From the NCBI GenBank assembly GCA_000231825.2, contig JH720298.1, positions 2,016,420-2,080,419 of the forward strand: a stretch of 64,000 bases of DNA, in the 5' to 3' direction. The DNA comes from Tetrahymena elliotti 4EA (lineage: Eukaryota; Ciliophora; Oligohymenophorea; Hymenostomatida; Tetrahymenidae). The notes beneath the pieces were generated by a model. The model was not told the origin of the DNA. It saw only the letters and a list, made by a program, of their open reading frames with translations, and searched no databases. The translations under genes and the position numbers were made by a program. Shown here in pieces: positions 50,187 to 62,879 of the stretch (the first letter of the stretch is position 1; each line of letters begins with the position of its first letter).

Positions 50187-52253
50187 TCAATTCTTGATTT
50201 TTTTAACTTTTTTAGAGGTAGAGTAGGCTTCTTCTACTTCTTTTTCTTGGATAATATTTTACTTTTATTACTTTAATTCTTGCTTTTGCTTTTCAAGCTC
50301 TATTTTTTATAAAACGGCTTCTTTATCTTGTTCGAATTTGCCTTCTAAATATTTTAATTTGATAGAGTGCTTTTTTAAATTTGAGAATTTCTTTTTATGC
50401 TCAACTAATTTTTAATAAGTTTAGGTTTGAGAAACAGAACTGATGCTTCTTTTTTCATAACTTTTCAATTTATCTTTTTGTTGCAATTTTTAAGCTTTCT
50501 TTTTGGAGTTAGTTTATTCAGCTTCTTCCTCTTCGCTATCTTCATTAAGAGAAGGTATTTTTCTTTTTTTATTTTCTACTACTTCTTCATCTTCTTCTTA
50601 TTATTCATCTTACTCACTTTCAGATTCATTAAGTAAGCCTTCATTAGTGAATAACAAACTATGTAATCTCTACTTTAAGTTAATCTTGTTAATCAATTGC
50701 TTGGTCTCCTAATGATACACTCTCAAATATCTATCTAAAGAAACAGAAGCAATATAAGGAAGAGTAGGATGAATTTTTATATCTTTAACAGAACCAGTAG
50801 ATCCCTTGAAATTGAAAATCATTCTGAAATCTATTCAAATATTCATTAAATTATTAATAAATAAGTCAATAAATCAATAAAAACAAAAAATACCTTTTCT
50901 AACATCAAACTTGAACAAATTTCCATTGGCAGTGGTTACAAATATATAGTTTCCACAGTTAGATAATTACATTTTTCTAAAAGCAGACTTATCAAAATTG
51001 AATTCTTATTGAACATCCTTAGTAGGTTAAGAGTTATTTTATCTCAAGTCGTAAATTCTCATCTAATTATTTTACAAATTTATTTATTTTTAAATTAAAA
51101 AAATTTGTTATTTGTCAAAAATTATCATTGTAAAGATCAACTTAATATTAATCATGTATGTAGGTTTACTTATAACTTATTTTAAAACAACGAATTGCAT
51201 TTTAAAATAATGTCAGTAAAATTTTTTCTTTTAGATTTTGCTTTATTTTACTTTAATTTTATTCTCATATTTTAATAATCTGTTTATTGAAAATTTTGAA
51301 ATTTCCTTTCTGCTTAAAAGAATAAATATCACAATTTATCTGTTTGCTTATTTTTTTTTAATTATTAACGTATATTTGTAGAATAAATAATGGTTAATAC
51401 TTTAACTTTTTAGACATATCTGTACCTAAAAATTGACTTAAAAATATTAATATTGTTTTTATTCATTTTAGCTTTAATTTGTTTTTATATTTTTGGATCT
51501 TTTAGTTGATTTTTTGTGTATTTATTTGCTTTTGTAAATAAATGCTGCTAGAAATATTGGAGAAGAATATAAGATAACAGAATATTTCCAAGAACCAGAA
51601 AGATTTTGCATGAATAAATAGATTTGAGAGAATCGAATAGCTAAATAAATAATTACCTTTTAAAATGCATTAATTGTGTAAATATTTTAAGAGTTATCTC
51701 TAAAGAAGGCACCATCAACATCATATACAGGTACTTTTAAGTCCAACCAATCGTTTTTAACATTTCTTGCTTTCCAAATTTACTTTTTAGTTTCTAAATC
51801 ATATATTTAAGGGTTGATATCTTTGGCTAAGACCAAGAGAGACTTTTTATCTTCTTAGTTTAATATAGCTCTTTGCATTTGGCTTTAAGCTGCATTGTAG
51901 ATTTCTTAAAATTCTTAGAATTCTTCGGATTCTTAGTCGTAATTGGCTATTTCAGTGGAGTTGTTTTCATAAGTGAGAACAATTTTATCACTGTTAATTG
52001 TATTTAAACCAATAAGATTTTTGCTATTATCAACAACGGTGATCAATCTTTCATGGACACCTTCATCGCTGATTTCGTTAAGTTGCAAAACACCTTTTCT
52101 GTTACCACTAAGAATCAAATTTTCATTTCCGAAGAATGCCAAAAAATCCTATTCATTATCTCTGTCCTATTAATTAAATTATGAAAGGACCTTGGAAGTT
52201 TCAACTTCAACAACTTTAGTCAAACCAGTGTTATCTCCTGTAATAATTCTCAT
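50187..52253 (-). CDS. WDR74: WDR74/Nsa1-like WD-repeat ribosome biogenesis protein
   Basis: Three exons on the minus strand, 52253-51657, 51062-50894 and 50830-50187, join in phase and give 469 aa. The protein starts MRIITGDNTGLTKVVEVET. Family landmarks follow: LILSGNRKGVLQL, then WKARNVKNDWLDLKVPVYD, which is the most characteristic WDR74/Nsa1 stretch. After it come IYDLRQNN, IFVTTANGNLFKFDVRK, and the last blade FKGSTGSVKDIKIHPTLPYI with SLDRYLRVY. The tail is long, acidic and then basic (SESEQDEQQEEDEEVVENKK; KKKAQKLQQKDKLKSYEK), with a coiled-coil-like Lys/Gln/Glu end. In yeast and animals this protein acts in the nucleolus in pre-60S assembly with the Rix7/NVL ATPase. The same role here follows from the family. 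The charged tail is longer than the core would need. Introns are 594 and 63 nt. Confidence 0.93.
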
Positions 52254-53087
52254 TAAATTAAATTGGGTTTATTGTTTTGTTGCTAACTAAAAATCTACTC
52301 TTTTTAAAGTTTCTTCTACCTTTCTTTATTTCAATTTACAATTAAAAAATAATAAATAAATATCTTATCTAACAAGATCTCTAATTTTGGCTTCTACTTT
52401 CTATAAAAAATAGCGAGTTTAATAAAAACAAATTAATTAAATTAATTAATAAATAAATGCTCTCTCTATCTTGTCCATTCCAATTTATTCTAATAATTTT
52501 GAGCAAAACTTCTATTCATATAACAACTAACACTCAATCAATATAAATCATTTACTAATTAATTTAACTATTTCTAATCTAAATTTTCTTAACTTTTTTC
52601 CATCCCTTTTCTCTTTACATTCATTTCATTTTAGATTTTCTTTTTATTTTCACTTTTTTGTTCCTTATGAGCTTCATTAAAAAAATTTCTTGTCCATTCA
52701 AAAACTTAGGAATTATTTTCTTATTAAAATATTTTAATCTTAAATTAATAAATTATTTCCTCCAAAATAAAAAAAGATAGATGTCTTAATATTAAATTGA
52801 TCTAAATAAATCTGTTTACTTTCATTTACTTTGTAATCTTACATAAATTAATTTACTTTCTCTTTTCTTAGTAATGTTACTATTTGAAAATAAATAAATA
52901 TCCAATCAAAATTAATTAAAATAATGAATATTCTTTGAAGATATTTTGAAAATCAAAAAAATTCTTCTTAAAGCAGTTAAGCATTGATTTTTTTAGTTTA
53001 TCAAAAATCATAAAATTTTAACCATCAAGTAATTGCTTTTATTGTTATTTTAGAAGTGTTTGTTTAGGTTTTATTATATCCTCAAAA
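52254..53087. other. intergenic, upstream of the WDR74-like gene
   Basis: A/T-rich sequence that would hold the promoter and 5' leader of the minus-strand WDR74-like gene. A possible splice site near 52370 (TATCTTAC) could mark a 5' UTR intron, but this is speculative. Confidence 0.4.
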
Positions 53088-53819
53088 ATGATTTGCTCTA
53101 CGAATAATAAAGAAGAATAATTTGGAGCAGATTATTTCAAGAACTATTTGGAGCAAGATCATATTAGAAATACTTGTAGCAAAATTTATGGTGATTAATA
53201 AAAGCTATAAAATAAAGTATTATTTTAATTAGCTTTTTAAAATATTTTTTATGAATATTTGGATGAATGTATGATGCTTTTTAAAATTAAATTTTACTTG
53301 TTCCTAATTTATTTTTATTTCATAAATGGTAATTAATTTCCATATTATTTGAATTAATATTTTAAATAGAAAAAATAAAATAAATTAGCTAGTTAGCTAA
53401 CGAGTTTTTAGTTTTTACTTTATGAAATCAAAGATAAACATTTATTTGTAAACAAGAAGTTTTTGCAGAAAAAATTCATTTAAGTAAATGAATGCATGGT
53501 AAAGGAGAACAACTTTAATTGTATTATGAAATAAAAATATTTAAATTATTTTTCTTTATTTAGATAAAATAAGCTTGCTTATCTATCCATGTTTTTATAG
53601 GCTGATTCTTTTATTATTAAGTAATATTTGCATTTTAACTTATTTTCTATTATTATTAAATTTTATTAAGTAAAATAAAGTTTTTTAATATATTATGAAT
53701 TTAAATCATTGATATATAGAATATTATGTTTTTAATAAGAATTTAATAGTGTTAGAATACTAATCAAAACATATTTTAAAACATTCGATTTACTTTTAAT
53801 AATTTACTTTTAATAGTGA
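53088..53819 (+). other. open frame of 243 codons, doubtful gene
   Basis: With TAA/TAG read as Gln the frame from ATG 53088 runs to TGA 53817-53819. Its first 45 residues (MICSTNNKEEQFGADYFKN, YLEQDHIRNTCSKIYGDQQK) have plausible composition. The remainder is dominated by Phe, Ile, Leu, Tyr and Lys, as expected from unselected A/T-rich sequence. Where only TGA stops translation, a frame of this length can arise by chance. I recognise no family. Confidence 0.2.
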
Positions 53820-54212
53820 GTGAACTATATTTAATTGAAATTAGAATGCATTTATATTATTATTATTATTATTAAGATAAATCACACACAAAAAACTCAA
53901 TTTGAATTAAAATAACAAAATGGTTGGTTGGTTGATTTATTAATTGTTTGAGTTATTAAAATAAAACAATTTTTTAGTTTATACGAATTTACTTTTGATG
54001 ATGAAAAATATTTTATAGATGATAATAAAACATTTATATTATTTTTATAATAGATCACAAATAATTAAATTTGAATTAAAATAACTAAATGGTTATTTGT
54101 TTGTTTGTTGGTTGGTTGATTAATTGAATGAGTTATTTAAATAAAATAATTTGTTAATTTGTTATAATTTATTAATTTGTATCTTAATGGTTTCAATTTA
54201 TCATATCTTAGA

Positions 54213-54896
54213 ATGATCTTTTAAGTCATTCATAGCTAGGAGTTTCTCACGACACTTATATTGTTGTTAATATAATTATTAGAGTCTGAATAAAATGATA
54301 TATAGGAGTGCTTCCTCGATGATTTGCTTAATTCTTCCAATTATTTATATTTTTTGTTTAATCCTTTTCTCATGATTGCTAATTAGGAATAAATCAAGGA
54401 AATCAAGAACAAAGGCATCAACACTAGAGTAACTATTTCATCGCAAAAAGTGTTATGGATTTGTTATATTAATTGATTAGATGCATTGAATCTGCTGAAC
54501 AACTAATGTGCATTTTCAGATTGTCTGAAGAAGTCTTCAGAATTTGAAAGCATGACTAGCCCAAGAGTAAATCTTGTAAATATAATAAGTGCCAATATAA
54601 AAAGTATCATAAATCTTTATCTTTTTGTCCTTTAATACAAAAAGAGCTCAAAGGAGACTGAAAGAGTAGAGATAAATCCATCTAATATTACAGATGCCAC
54701 AAGTAGATTAAATGTAGTTGGGTAAAGCTACTTCGGATCTACTAAAGAGTTGCTCATGATCTTTCCATACATGATGCTCAAAAAGTATAAGTTAATTAAA
54801 CTTACTGAACAAAGTATGAGCAAACTAGTGTATTTAAAAACCTTCAAGTAAAGTTTGGAAAGCATTTTATAAAATTTAAATTGCTGCAGCTGCTGA
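54213..54896 (+). CDS. unknown protein gene with one in-frame TGA
   Basis: A frame from ATG 54213 reads MIFQVIHSQEFLTTLILLLI, QLLESEQNDIQECFLDDLLN and NKGINTRVTISSQKVLWICY, then TGA at 54474-54476. It goes on in the same frame as LDALNLLNNQCAFSDCLKK, SSEFESMTSPRVNLVNIIS, EINPSNITDATSRLNVVGQS, YFGSTKELLMIFPYMMLKK and SLESILQNLNCCSC before TGA at 54894-54896. The composition on both sides of the internal TGA is clearly protein-like. An in-phase intron removing it (54429-54530, GTAACT...TGAAG) is possible but has a weak acceptor. Otherwise this is a recent pseudogene. About 227 codons. No family recognised. The leucine-rich helices might be alpha-solenoid-like (inference). Confidence 0.5.
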
Positions 54897-56200
54897 AATA
54901 GTCTTTTCTATTTACAATAATTATTAAAAAGGATCTATATTAACTAAATGATATTTGTGGATATTTATTAGATATCAAAAATATAATCTAAACTATTTAC
55001 TAATTTAATTAATATAATAATGTCTTTCTCATACTACTTATCTATCAAATCCTTCTATTATTAATAAATACATCTTTTTAAGCCCCTTATAAGTTAAACA
55101 TCATCAAAAAACATCAAAAATCATTACAAAAAATCAAAAAATTATCTTGTTTTAAATTTCATTTTCTTTCAAAATATTTAATTGAATTTTACAGAAAATT
55201 AGAAGAAAATAAAATGTTTAATTGATTGATAAAAATTTTAAAAATACATTTATTTTAATGCTCATTTCTATATTGAAAATAAAAACAATAAATTGAATTA
55301 TTTCTCAAATTTATATCTTATTTTTTTAATTAATCTTTTAAAGTCTGTTCAAAAGAAAACAAAAAATAATTGAGTGATCTGATAAGAAAGATTTAAGCAA
55401 CAAAATTAATCGAATATTTTCATATAATTTCTTATTTCAAACTCATCTTTGAATTCTTTTAATAACAACATAAATTAATTTAAATCTGTCAAGTTTCAAT
55501 CAAAAAAAAATTTAAGTTTATGTAAAGTTTTAATAGAAATCTTCATTAAAAAAAGGAAAATTTGTAAATAGATAGTTGGTAGTTTTGTGACAAATTTACA
55601 TTTTGTTGTTGTTGCAAATTAATTAGCCTTTTGACTAATCAATAAAAGTATCAAAAAAATGATAATAATGTAGAGGAATTCTTGATTTAATTAATATAAA
55701 TATCATGTATCTATTTGCTTTAGTTGAATAATTTATTTGAAACAGAAATCTCCATGAAAAATTAGATTTCATTATGGTGCGTGTAATAAATTCAAATTAT
55801 TTTTGCTGTTAAAATGACCCTTTTCATTGATAATAGTCTGAAAGATGTGATCATGAATATAAATAGAAGATATAATTCATAATAAGACAAAATATTAACT
55901 GAAAAATTATGAAATTAATTAATTATTTGTTTGTTTGTTTGATATTACAAATTTGAATTTTTTTTATTTTTAATTAAGTAAGATTCTTGTTTTTTTGTTA
56001 ATTTTTAATTCTTTGTTTTTTATTTTTTGCTTTTAATGCTAAGTTTTGATTCTTTTTAAAGGATGTTTTTATATTTGTTAAATTCTATTTCAATAAGCTG
56101 TTTGTTTTATTTATTGTTTCTTTTATTGTTTGTTAATTTTTAGCTTTTATCATCTTTAATTATTATAGAGATTGCTTTTAAAAAATTTTATTTCTAATAG
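54897..56200. other. intergenic, A/T-rich
   Basis: No coding or RNA signal. A TTGTTGTTG run at about 55605 and a TTTGTTTGTTTG run at about 55930 are simple repeats. Confidence 0.5.
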
Positions 56201-56202
56201 AG

Positions 56203-56644
56203 AATGTTAAGAACGAAATTTGATTCGTCTCTTTGTCTTTTAAAATTAGGTTAAAGGTAATTTTGAAATTCCGAAAATGAATATCTGGAGCTTAACGAAG
56301 CTTGATATCACTTTTCTTGTTTTGAGTTATATCTTAAAACATAAGGAAATAAAATCCTATTTTAAAAAACTTTAATCTATTAATGAATATAATAAGATTA
56401 TTAGGGCTATGGAATGATTATTTTTTATGAGCAATTTAATTTGCTAATTGCCATTTTGGAGCTTAAAAAACTTGCAAAGAGTCCATCTACTTTTGTACGC
56501 ATCCCTCCTTCTACATTTTACTGTTGGAGTGGAAAAAGATGTAGATTTCATCTTCTAAATTTGTTTAGGATTTTATCTTTCATATTAAAGATTGTTTGTT
56601 TGTTCCTTTTTACTTTTTTTCTTTTCTTTTTGTCAATTTTTTGA
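56203..56644 (+). pseudogene. possible gene remnant with overlapping frames
   Basis: ATG 56277 opens a frame reading MNIWSLTKLDITFLVLSYIL, then KHKEIKSYFKK and YNKIIRAME, with TGA at 56415. The TGA overlaps a second ATG (ATGA at 56414) in the -1 frame reading MIIFYEQFNLLIAILELKK, then LAKSPSTFVRIPPSTFYCW and GKRCRFHLLNLF. The second piece has weak helix-turn-helix character (LAKSP...IPPSTFYCW), reminiscent of transposase or regulator DNA-binding domains. An earlier short frame from 56203 (MLRTKFDSSLCLLKLGQ) may be a further piece. Together they look like one gene broken by a frameshift or with missed introns. Confidence 0.3.
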
Positions 56645-57558
56645 AATTAAATTCAATTGAATATATAGTATAATACAGGATCTGGCTCAATCCGTAAAAA
56701 TTATTAATTCAAAGGGTAATTATTATTTTTTAGAAATATTCTTAAAAATGATTTTAAATTAGTAAAATTAAAATTTAATATAGAGAGACTACAGTAAATA
56801 CCTTATTGATTAATAAGAATATTAATTTTTATTATTCCAGGAACCAAAAATTTAAAAGCCCTAACTAAGACTTACAGAATTCACTAGATTAATTTTTTCT
56901 TATTTGTTATAAAAATTTTTAAAAAAATTTAATACTTTATAAACAATCCCAATAAACCTTCTTTAGAGTTATTATTTACGTGAAATTCCTTTATTGAAGC
57001 TTTTCTTAAAATAAGATTTTGGAAAATATGAAGATATGAGTTAATTAATAGAAATTTTTTTATTCCTTTATAAATCAATTTCAAGAAAAATTTAACTTCA
57101 AGACAAGCCTTACACTATTCTTTTTATAGAAATTTAAGAAACTTAAAACAGGCTTTTACAAATATTTATTAATAATTAGAAAAATCGATAAGGTTTATTA
57201 ATTATTTCTTTTCTTCTTGAAATTAATTAAATAAAGATTGGTAGTATCAACTTATTTTAATTATTACATATTAACACACAAAAATATTAATCATATTTTG
57301 GTTGATTTACTATTGAATTGAATTAATTTTTTGAGAGAAAGAATTTTGTGATTTTGAATTGAAATAGAAAGTAAATTTTCATGTAAAATTTATTAAAAGT
57401 AATGAAAAGCATATTTTAATATATGATAGAATTGAGAAATTAACATAATGTAAAAAATATCACAATAGAAATATTATTAAATTTTTGTATTTTTATTAAT
57501 TTTATTTATTTGCTCACTTATTTAATAATTTAAAATTCTTATTTATCTTTGGATCAGT
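56645..57558. other. intergenic, A/T-rich
   Basis: Nothing supportable. This includes the 3' flank of the minus-strand membrane-protein gene. Confidence 0.45.
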
Positions 57559-59343
57559 TCAATGATCACTTCCTCCATAGGTTTTTTTGAGACATTCTAA
57601 GAGACGCTAATTAAGTAATTTGGTATTTTCGTTTTCATTTTCAAATCCTTTTTCTGAATTTTTGAAGAATCTTTCAAGCTGAGCCTGGAAATAAACATCA
57701 TCATAGTCAACTTTGTCAATTTATTCAATGTGACTAAGATTGCTTTTAGTAAGGATATCGATTTGAGATTCCAATTCAACAGGTATTTACTCTCCGTTTT
57801 CTGCATTTTTAGCTTATTCTTTCTTTTCATTTTTTATTTAATTTCTTTCTAAAAGGAAAGAAATTTAATCTTCAATTGAAGAACCACAGCACTTCATGGC
57901 AGCATATTGTTCAGGTGTTATCAAAAGGGCAAGCATCTTTTTCATTTGCATCAATTGACTCTGAAGTTAAAAGATGTCTTAGCATTTAGTGGCTTCAAAA
58001 AAGAGAATTTCATAGATGTCTTTATTACTTCTCTTTTTCTTTGAGTAGTCTTCTTTTTATTCAGCTTTAACAGACTTCAAAATCTTTTCAAAGGCTGAAA
58101 GCTTGAACTTTTTAGTGAGTTCTTCATTCATGTCTTTGCTGTCAATTTGTTTAATAATTTTGAGAATTTCTTTCTTATCCACTTTGCCATCTCTATTTGT
58201 GGTGCTGGGGATAGTATTTGTTCCCTAAGATTCCTCTTTTAATATTTTGTAAGCTGTTTACCTATAATACTCTTTGAGTTTTTAGTCAATAAAGTATTAT
58301 TGAATGTCTGCCTTTGCAACAATAACAGCTATTATACCTAATATAAGAAGAACATTTAAGATACTGCCAAATTATGCTAGAATTTCTGGATATTAAGCAT
58401 ACTATACCTTTTCTTAATATTAGTCATGACTTAACTTAATATAAAAAGTGGCTATAACTTATGGATCAGATTTTGATGTAATACCTTTTGTTTTAAAGGA
58501 GTCTGAACTTTCAGCGTCAACTAAATAAAGGTAATCAGTTTACTTCTAGACAATAAAACCAGATTTAACCTCTGTGGAAGCAGTAGAAAGAGTAATAGTT
58601 GATTATGTTGTTAAAGAAGGATCAAAATCCCACATAAGACTAGTTACCTTATAAACAATTTCACGTTCTTTAGAATCAAATTATTACTACTTAAAATTTA
58701 AGTAGAACTCAGGTGCTTCTCCATAAACATATTCATCATATTCTAAAAATAAATCATTAGTAGCACATGGGTCAGTATTTGACAAAACATCACAGCCCGC
58801 TTTCATTGTAATGAGAATGGTAGTGTCAAAACCTTCTTTAGAGTATAGATAGAATTATTTTTAACTATCAGAGAAACTTCTTAAATCTAAGCATTAAGCC
58901 TTAGGATCTATAGATCCATCCTAGGTTAAATTCTCACAAAAATCCAATGGAATATCAATATCTGGTATCTTTTTTCCTGTCTTAGGATCACTAGTTTAAA
59001 GTTTCGCAGTGTAAGAAATATAATTTTTATTATTTTCTTTTTGATAATCCATCAGATATTAGTCAGTTTCTGTGTCCAAAATATCAAACCAAAGCAGTGT
59101 AGTGTCAAATGGTAACTTGAAGTCCTTCTTCAGTCTAGTTGTAGTTTAAGTTATTTTAGGCATAAGCTAATCAGATCCGTACAAGTAATTTAGATATCCA
59201 AAGTAAGCCAAAGCTACTAAAATCAGAATAATAGAAAGGATCCCACCAAAAATAGTCTTTCTCTTCTGTTTGCCGATACCCATTTCAAATTAAAAAGGTG
59301 AACCAAATATATCTAAGTTCACAAGCGTATCCTTAATTCCCAT
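57559..59343 (-). CDS. two-pass transmembrane protein, ciliate-type, unknown function
   Basis: A single uninterrupted frame of 594 codons plus TGA on the minus strand, from ATG 59343. The N-terminus MGIKDTLVNLDIFGSPFQFE is cytosolic in type. The first membrane helix is IFGGILSIILILVALAYFGY (about residues 31-50). A region of about 310 residues follows, rich in Ser, Thr, Asp and Tyr, with cysteines (DFCENL; AQCLDL; AGCDVL; DPCATN) that may pair outside the cytosol. A second helix (ILNVLLILGIIAVIVA) lies near 380. The tail of about 195 residues is charged and helical (KDIYEILFFEATKCQDIFQL; EDQISFLLERNQIKNEKKEQ). This topology and the LDIFG start resemble large families of putative transmembrane proteins in ciliates. 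I know of no assigned function. No intron is needed. Confidence 0.85.
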
Positions 59344-60640
59344 TTATTCTTAATGTCTATTTATTTATTTATCTATCTATCTTTTTGTCTCTCTTTTTAA
59401 TTCTTAAAATTTAATAATAATTTATTAATAATGACTTTTTTTAGCCAGTTTGCGTTTGTTTTTAAAGAACCAACAAGTAAATTAATTGATCAATATATCT
59501 CTCTCATACTATCAATTCGAACTGATGTTTTATCAATCAATAAACAGACTTCTATAATTTACTTTTTTTTAATTGAAAAATTAATAAATTCTTTTAACCA
59601 TCTATGACCTGAAATTCATCAAAAAAAGTTTCATCATTAATAATTAAAAATCAATACATTAATAATTTATAATCAATACATCATCGTTATCAATTTATCT
59701 TTCCATCTCTACTTCGAACAACTTAGTAATCAAAAACTAACCTTAAAATTTTTCTTTCTTAAAAGTAAGAAAAAGATAATTATCTATCTCCTTCTCTTCT
59801 CTTCAATAGTCAATTTAATAAAATAAATCTATTTTTAATCAATTCTGAGATTTCTTATTTTCTATTGAAAAGTAATATCAGTTAAACAAATATTATTTGA
59901 ATAAATTCTTATTTTCTATATAAAAATTAATAGCGGGTAAATTTTATTGTGCTTGTTTATTATATTGTCTACTAGCAAATCAATTTGTGTGTCTATGACA
60001 AAAAAATTCATACTAGATTAAAAAATAATAAATTTTAAAGTGAGTTATAAAAATATTTTCTGATTTGAGTCAAAAATTAATTAAAAATACAATTTTCAGA
60101 TTTAAAAATTTTACTGAGTGATTTTAAGTTACACTAAATTATATTTGCTCTGGTCTTAGTTATGATAAATATTTTAAATTTTATTTCATTATTAAATATT
60201 TAAATGTTAATTCATCAATATGAAATACAAAGTTAATCAATATTTTCCAATTATTTAAAAAAACAAAAAGTGTAACTTCGAGAAAATCCATATTTATTCA
60301 TTCATTTTAGAAAATTTTTTGTAAGTAAATTAAGAAATGAATATGATTGCTGGCGGATGGTTTTTTGTTTCAAAAAAAAATATATAAATCTATTTATAAT
60401 TCAATCTTCTATAATGATTACTTTTTCTTAAAATATTAATAATTGTAATAACTAATTATCATATAATATAGATAGATAGTTAACATTATAAAAAAAACAA
60501 ATCTTTTCATTTTGGGGACAAGGGGAGTTTTGATATAACTAAAGAAAATATAATCAAAAATTAATGAGTTTTGTTATATCCACTTTATTTGTATTTTTTA
60601 ATTAGTTAATTTATTTGTTTGTTTGTTCGTATCCACTTCT
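59344..60640. other. intergenic, A/T-rich
   Basis: Upstream region of the membrane-protein gene, with a CTATCTATC run at about 59360-59385 close to the start codon. No further feature visible. Confidence 0.5.
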
Positions 60641-62800
60641 TAATTGATTTTGTTAAATTTATATAGCTAGAATGAAACAAAGAAAAATAACAAAAAGTTA
60701 GCTTACAATAAATAATAATATTAATTATAAAAATTTAAGAATTCATATTGATTTAAATATATTTACTGAAGGAATTGAAAGAAGTAAAACAAAGTACAAT
60801 TAAGTCAAATATCTTTATATTACTTGCCTTAAAATAAATACCCCAATCCATGCTAAAATATCTTTAATTTTTCTATTGGAAAGAGAAATTAATTCAAATT
60901 ACTCTTTCATTTTTTTATCTAAATTTGTAATTTATATATTGATTTGAATATAAATAAAGTTTCCTGAAAAAATTGTAGAATTCCTGATAAATTTTCTATT
61001 AACAATACTATCATCATGCTTTTTTTTATCAATAGATAGTTATCATTTTTACAAATTCCATAAATATGTTACAAAGAATCAAACTATTTTATGTGTATTT
61101 TGATTTAATTTATTTAACCATGTAATTTTTAAATAATCTTCCAAAGATCTATCAATCAATCAATATTCTTAATTTGATTTAATTAAATGATATATTATTC
61201 AATTTTACCACTATCTACTTAATTTGCTTAAATTAAAAGAGCCTGAATGAAAGACACAAAAATAACAAAAAGTGAGTTATCTTGTACTTTTAATGATTAA
61301 AAAAATATTTAAAATTCTTTTAAAAACTGAAGAAATTAGAAGAAGTAAAATAAAGCGCAAATAAAGTTAAAATATCTTTATATTATATTATTTACCTTAA
61401 AATAAATACCACACACAAATCCATTAAAAAAATATATTTAATTGTTATCAAGAGATTCATTTTTTTTTTTCATTCAAATTTCTAATATCATTGAAACCTT
61501 ACCTCAAGAAAAGAAATTATAGAATCTCTGATAAATTTTAGAAATTATACTTCCATTTAGTTTTATTTATAAATAGTTAGATAGTTATGACATATAAAAA
61601 TTTCATAAATATGTTACAGACAATCAAATAATATTAAGTGTCCTTTAGTTTAATCTAACTATATAATTTTTTAAAAATGTTACAAAATCAATTTCCCAAA
61701 TTTAATTTAATTAAATGATAAAATGTTCGATTTTATCCACTCTCTAATTATTTTGATAAAAGAGCTAGAAAGAAAGAAACAAAAATAACAAAAGCTACTT
61801 GTAATTTTAATGATGAAAAAGATAAAATAATATTTGTTTCTTTTAATAAATTTCTTTTGGAACTGAAGGAATTGGAAGAAGTAAAATAAAGCGCAATTAA
61901 GTTAAAATATCTTTATATCATTTACCTTAAAATAAATACTCAAATCCATCCAAAAATATCTTTAATTATAAGATTCATATTCATTCATTTTTTCATTAAA
62001 AAACTTATAAATTATATTTTTTAAGGTAAACAAATTGTACAATCTCTGAAAAGTTTTAGATAAACTTTACTTCCATTTTGTTTTATTTAAAAATAGTTAG
62101 TCAGTTAGTTAGTCTTTAAGTTAGTTAGTCAGTTAGGCTTTTAGTTAGTTAGTTATGACATATAAAAATTTCTTAAATATGTTACAGTGAATCAAATAAT
62201 ATTTAGTGTATTTTAATTTATTCTAACTATGTAATTTTTATTAAAAAAGGTTACAAAATCAATTTTCCTAATTTGATTTAATTAAATGATCTATTTATTG
62301 TTCGATTTTATCCACTCTTTAATTAGTTCGATAAATTAAAGAGATAGAATCAAAGAGAAATAACAAAAACTTATCTTGCAATTAATTTTAACGATTAATA
62401 AAACATAAGGTTTGATTTCGAAACTTGACCAAGTAAAATAAACAAGAATTAATTATATCAAGTTTTTGGATTTTTAACCTTAAAATACATCTATTTATGC
62501 AAAATTATCTTTAGTTGCTAAATCGAGAAGCAAGTAAATTCATTCCTATTACTATTCATTCATTTTTTCTATAAAATTTCTAATTTATATTTTGTTTTGA
62601 ATATAAATCAAGCATTCCTCAAGAAATTGCAGGACCCCTAAATACTTTTGTCATGTTTTACTTATAAAGAGTTAGTTAGTTAGTTAATTATTACATTTTG
62701 AAATTTCACAAATAAATTACAGAAAATCAAAGCATTTGAAGTGTATTTATTTTATATTGTTTGATTATATACACTATTTATTTATTTTGTTTGCTTAAAT
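60640..62800 (+). repeat. four tandem copies of a ~535-560 bp repeat
   Basis: Four related units. The recurring block GGAATTGGAAGAAGTAAAAT, AAAGCGCAA, AAGTTAAAATATCTTTATAT and TTACCTTAAAATAAATA is seen near 60770, 61330, 61865 and, weaker, 62410. Each unit also has AGCTAGAA...AACAAAAATAACAAAAAG upstream and TTTAATTAAATGAT plus TTCGATTTTATCCACTCT downstream. The third unit carries an extra run of GTTAGTTAGT at 62095-62150. This family is unrelated to the repeat at 1-5 and 36-42 kb. Not coding. Confidence 0.8.
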
Positions 62801-62879
62801 TATTAACCATTTGGGTAAGTTGGAAACAATAGATGAAGTGTAGTAATCCTATATCAAATTTTTATAAAAGGGCAAAAAT

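Noticed and set aside
50427..50712. Plus-strand Phe/Ser-rich frames at 50.4-50.7 kb
   Set aside because: Antisense to the acidic and Lys-rich tail of the WDR74-like gene.
57597..57830. Minus-strand Lys/Leu-rich frame of 77 codons
   Set aside because: Overlaps the C-terminal tail of the two-pass membrane protein in another frame, which has better composition and continuity.
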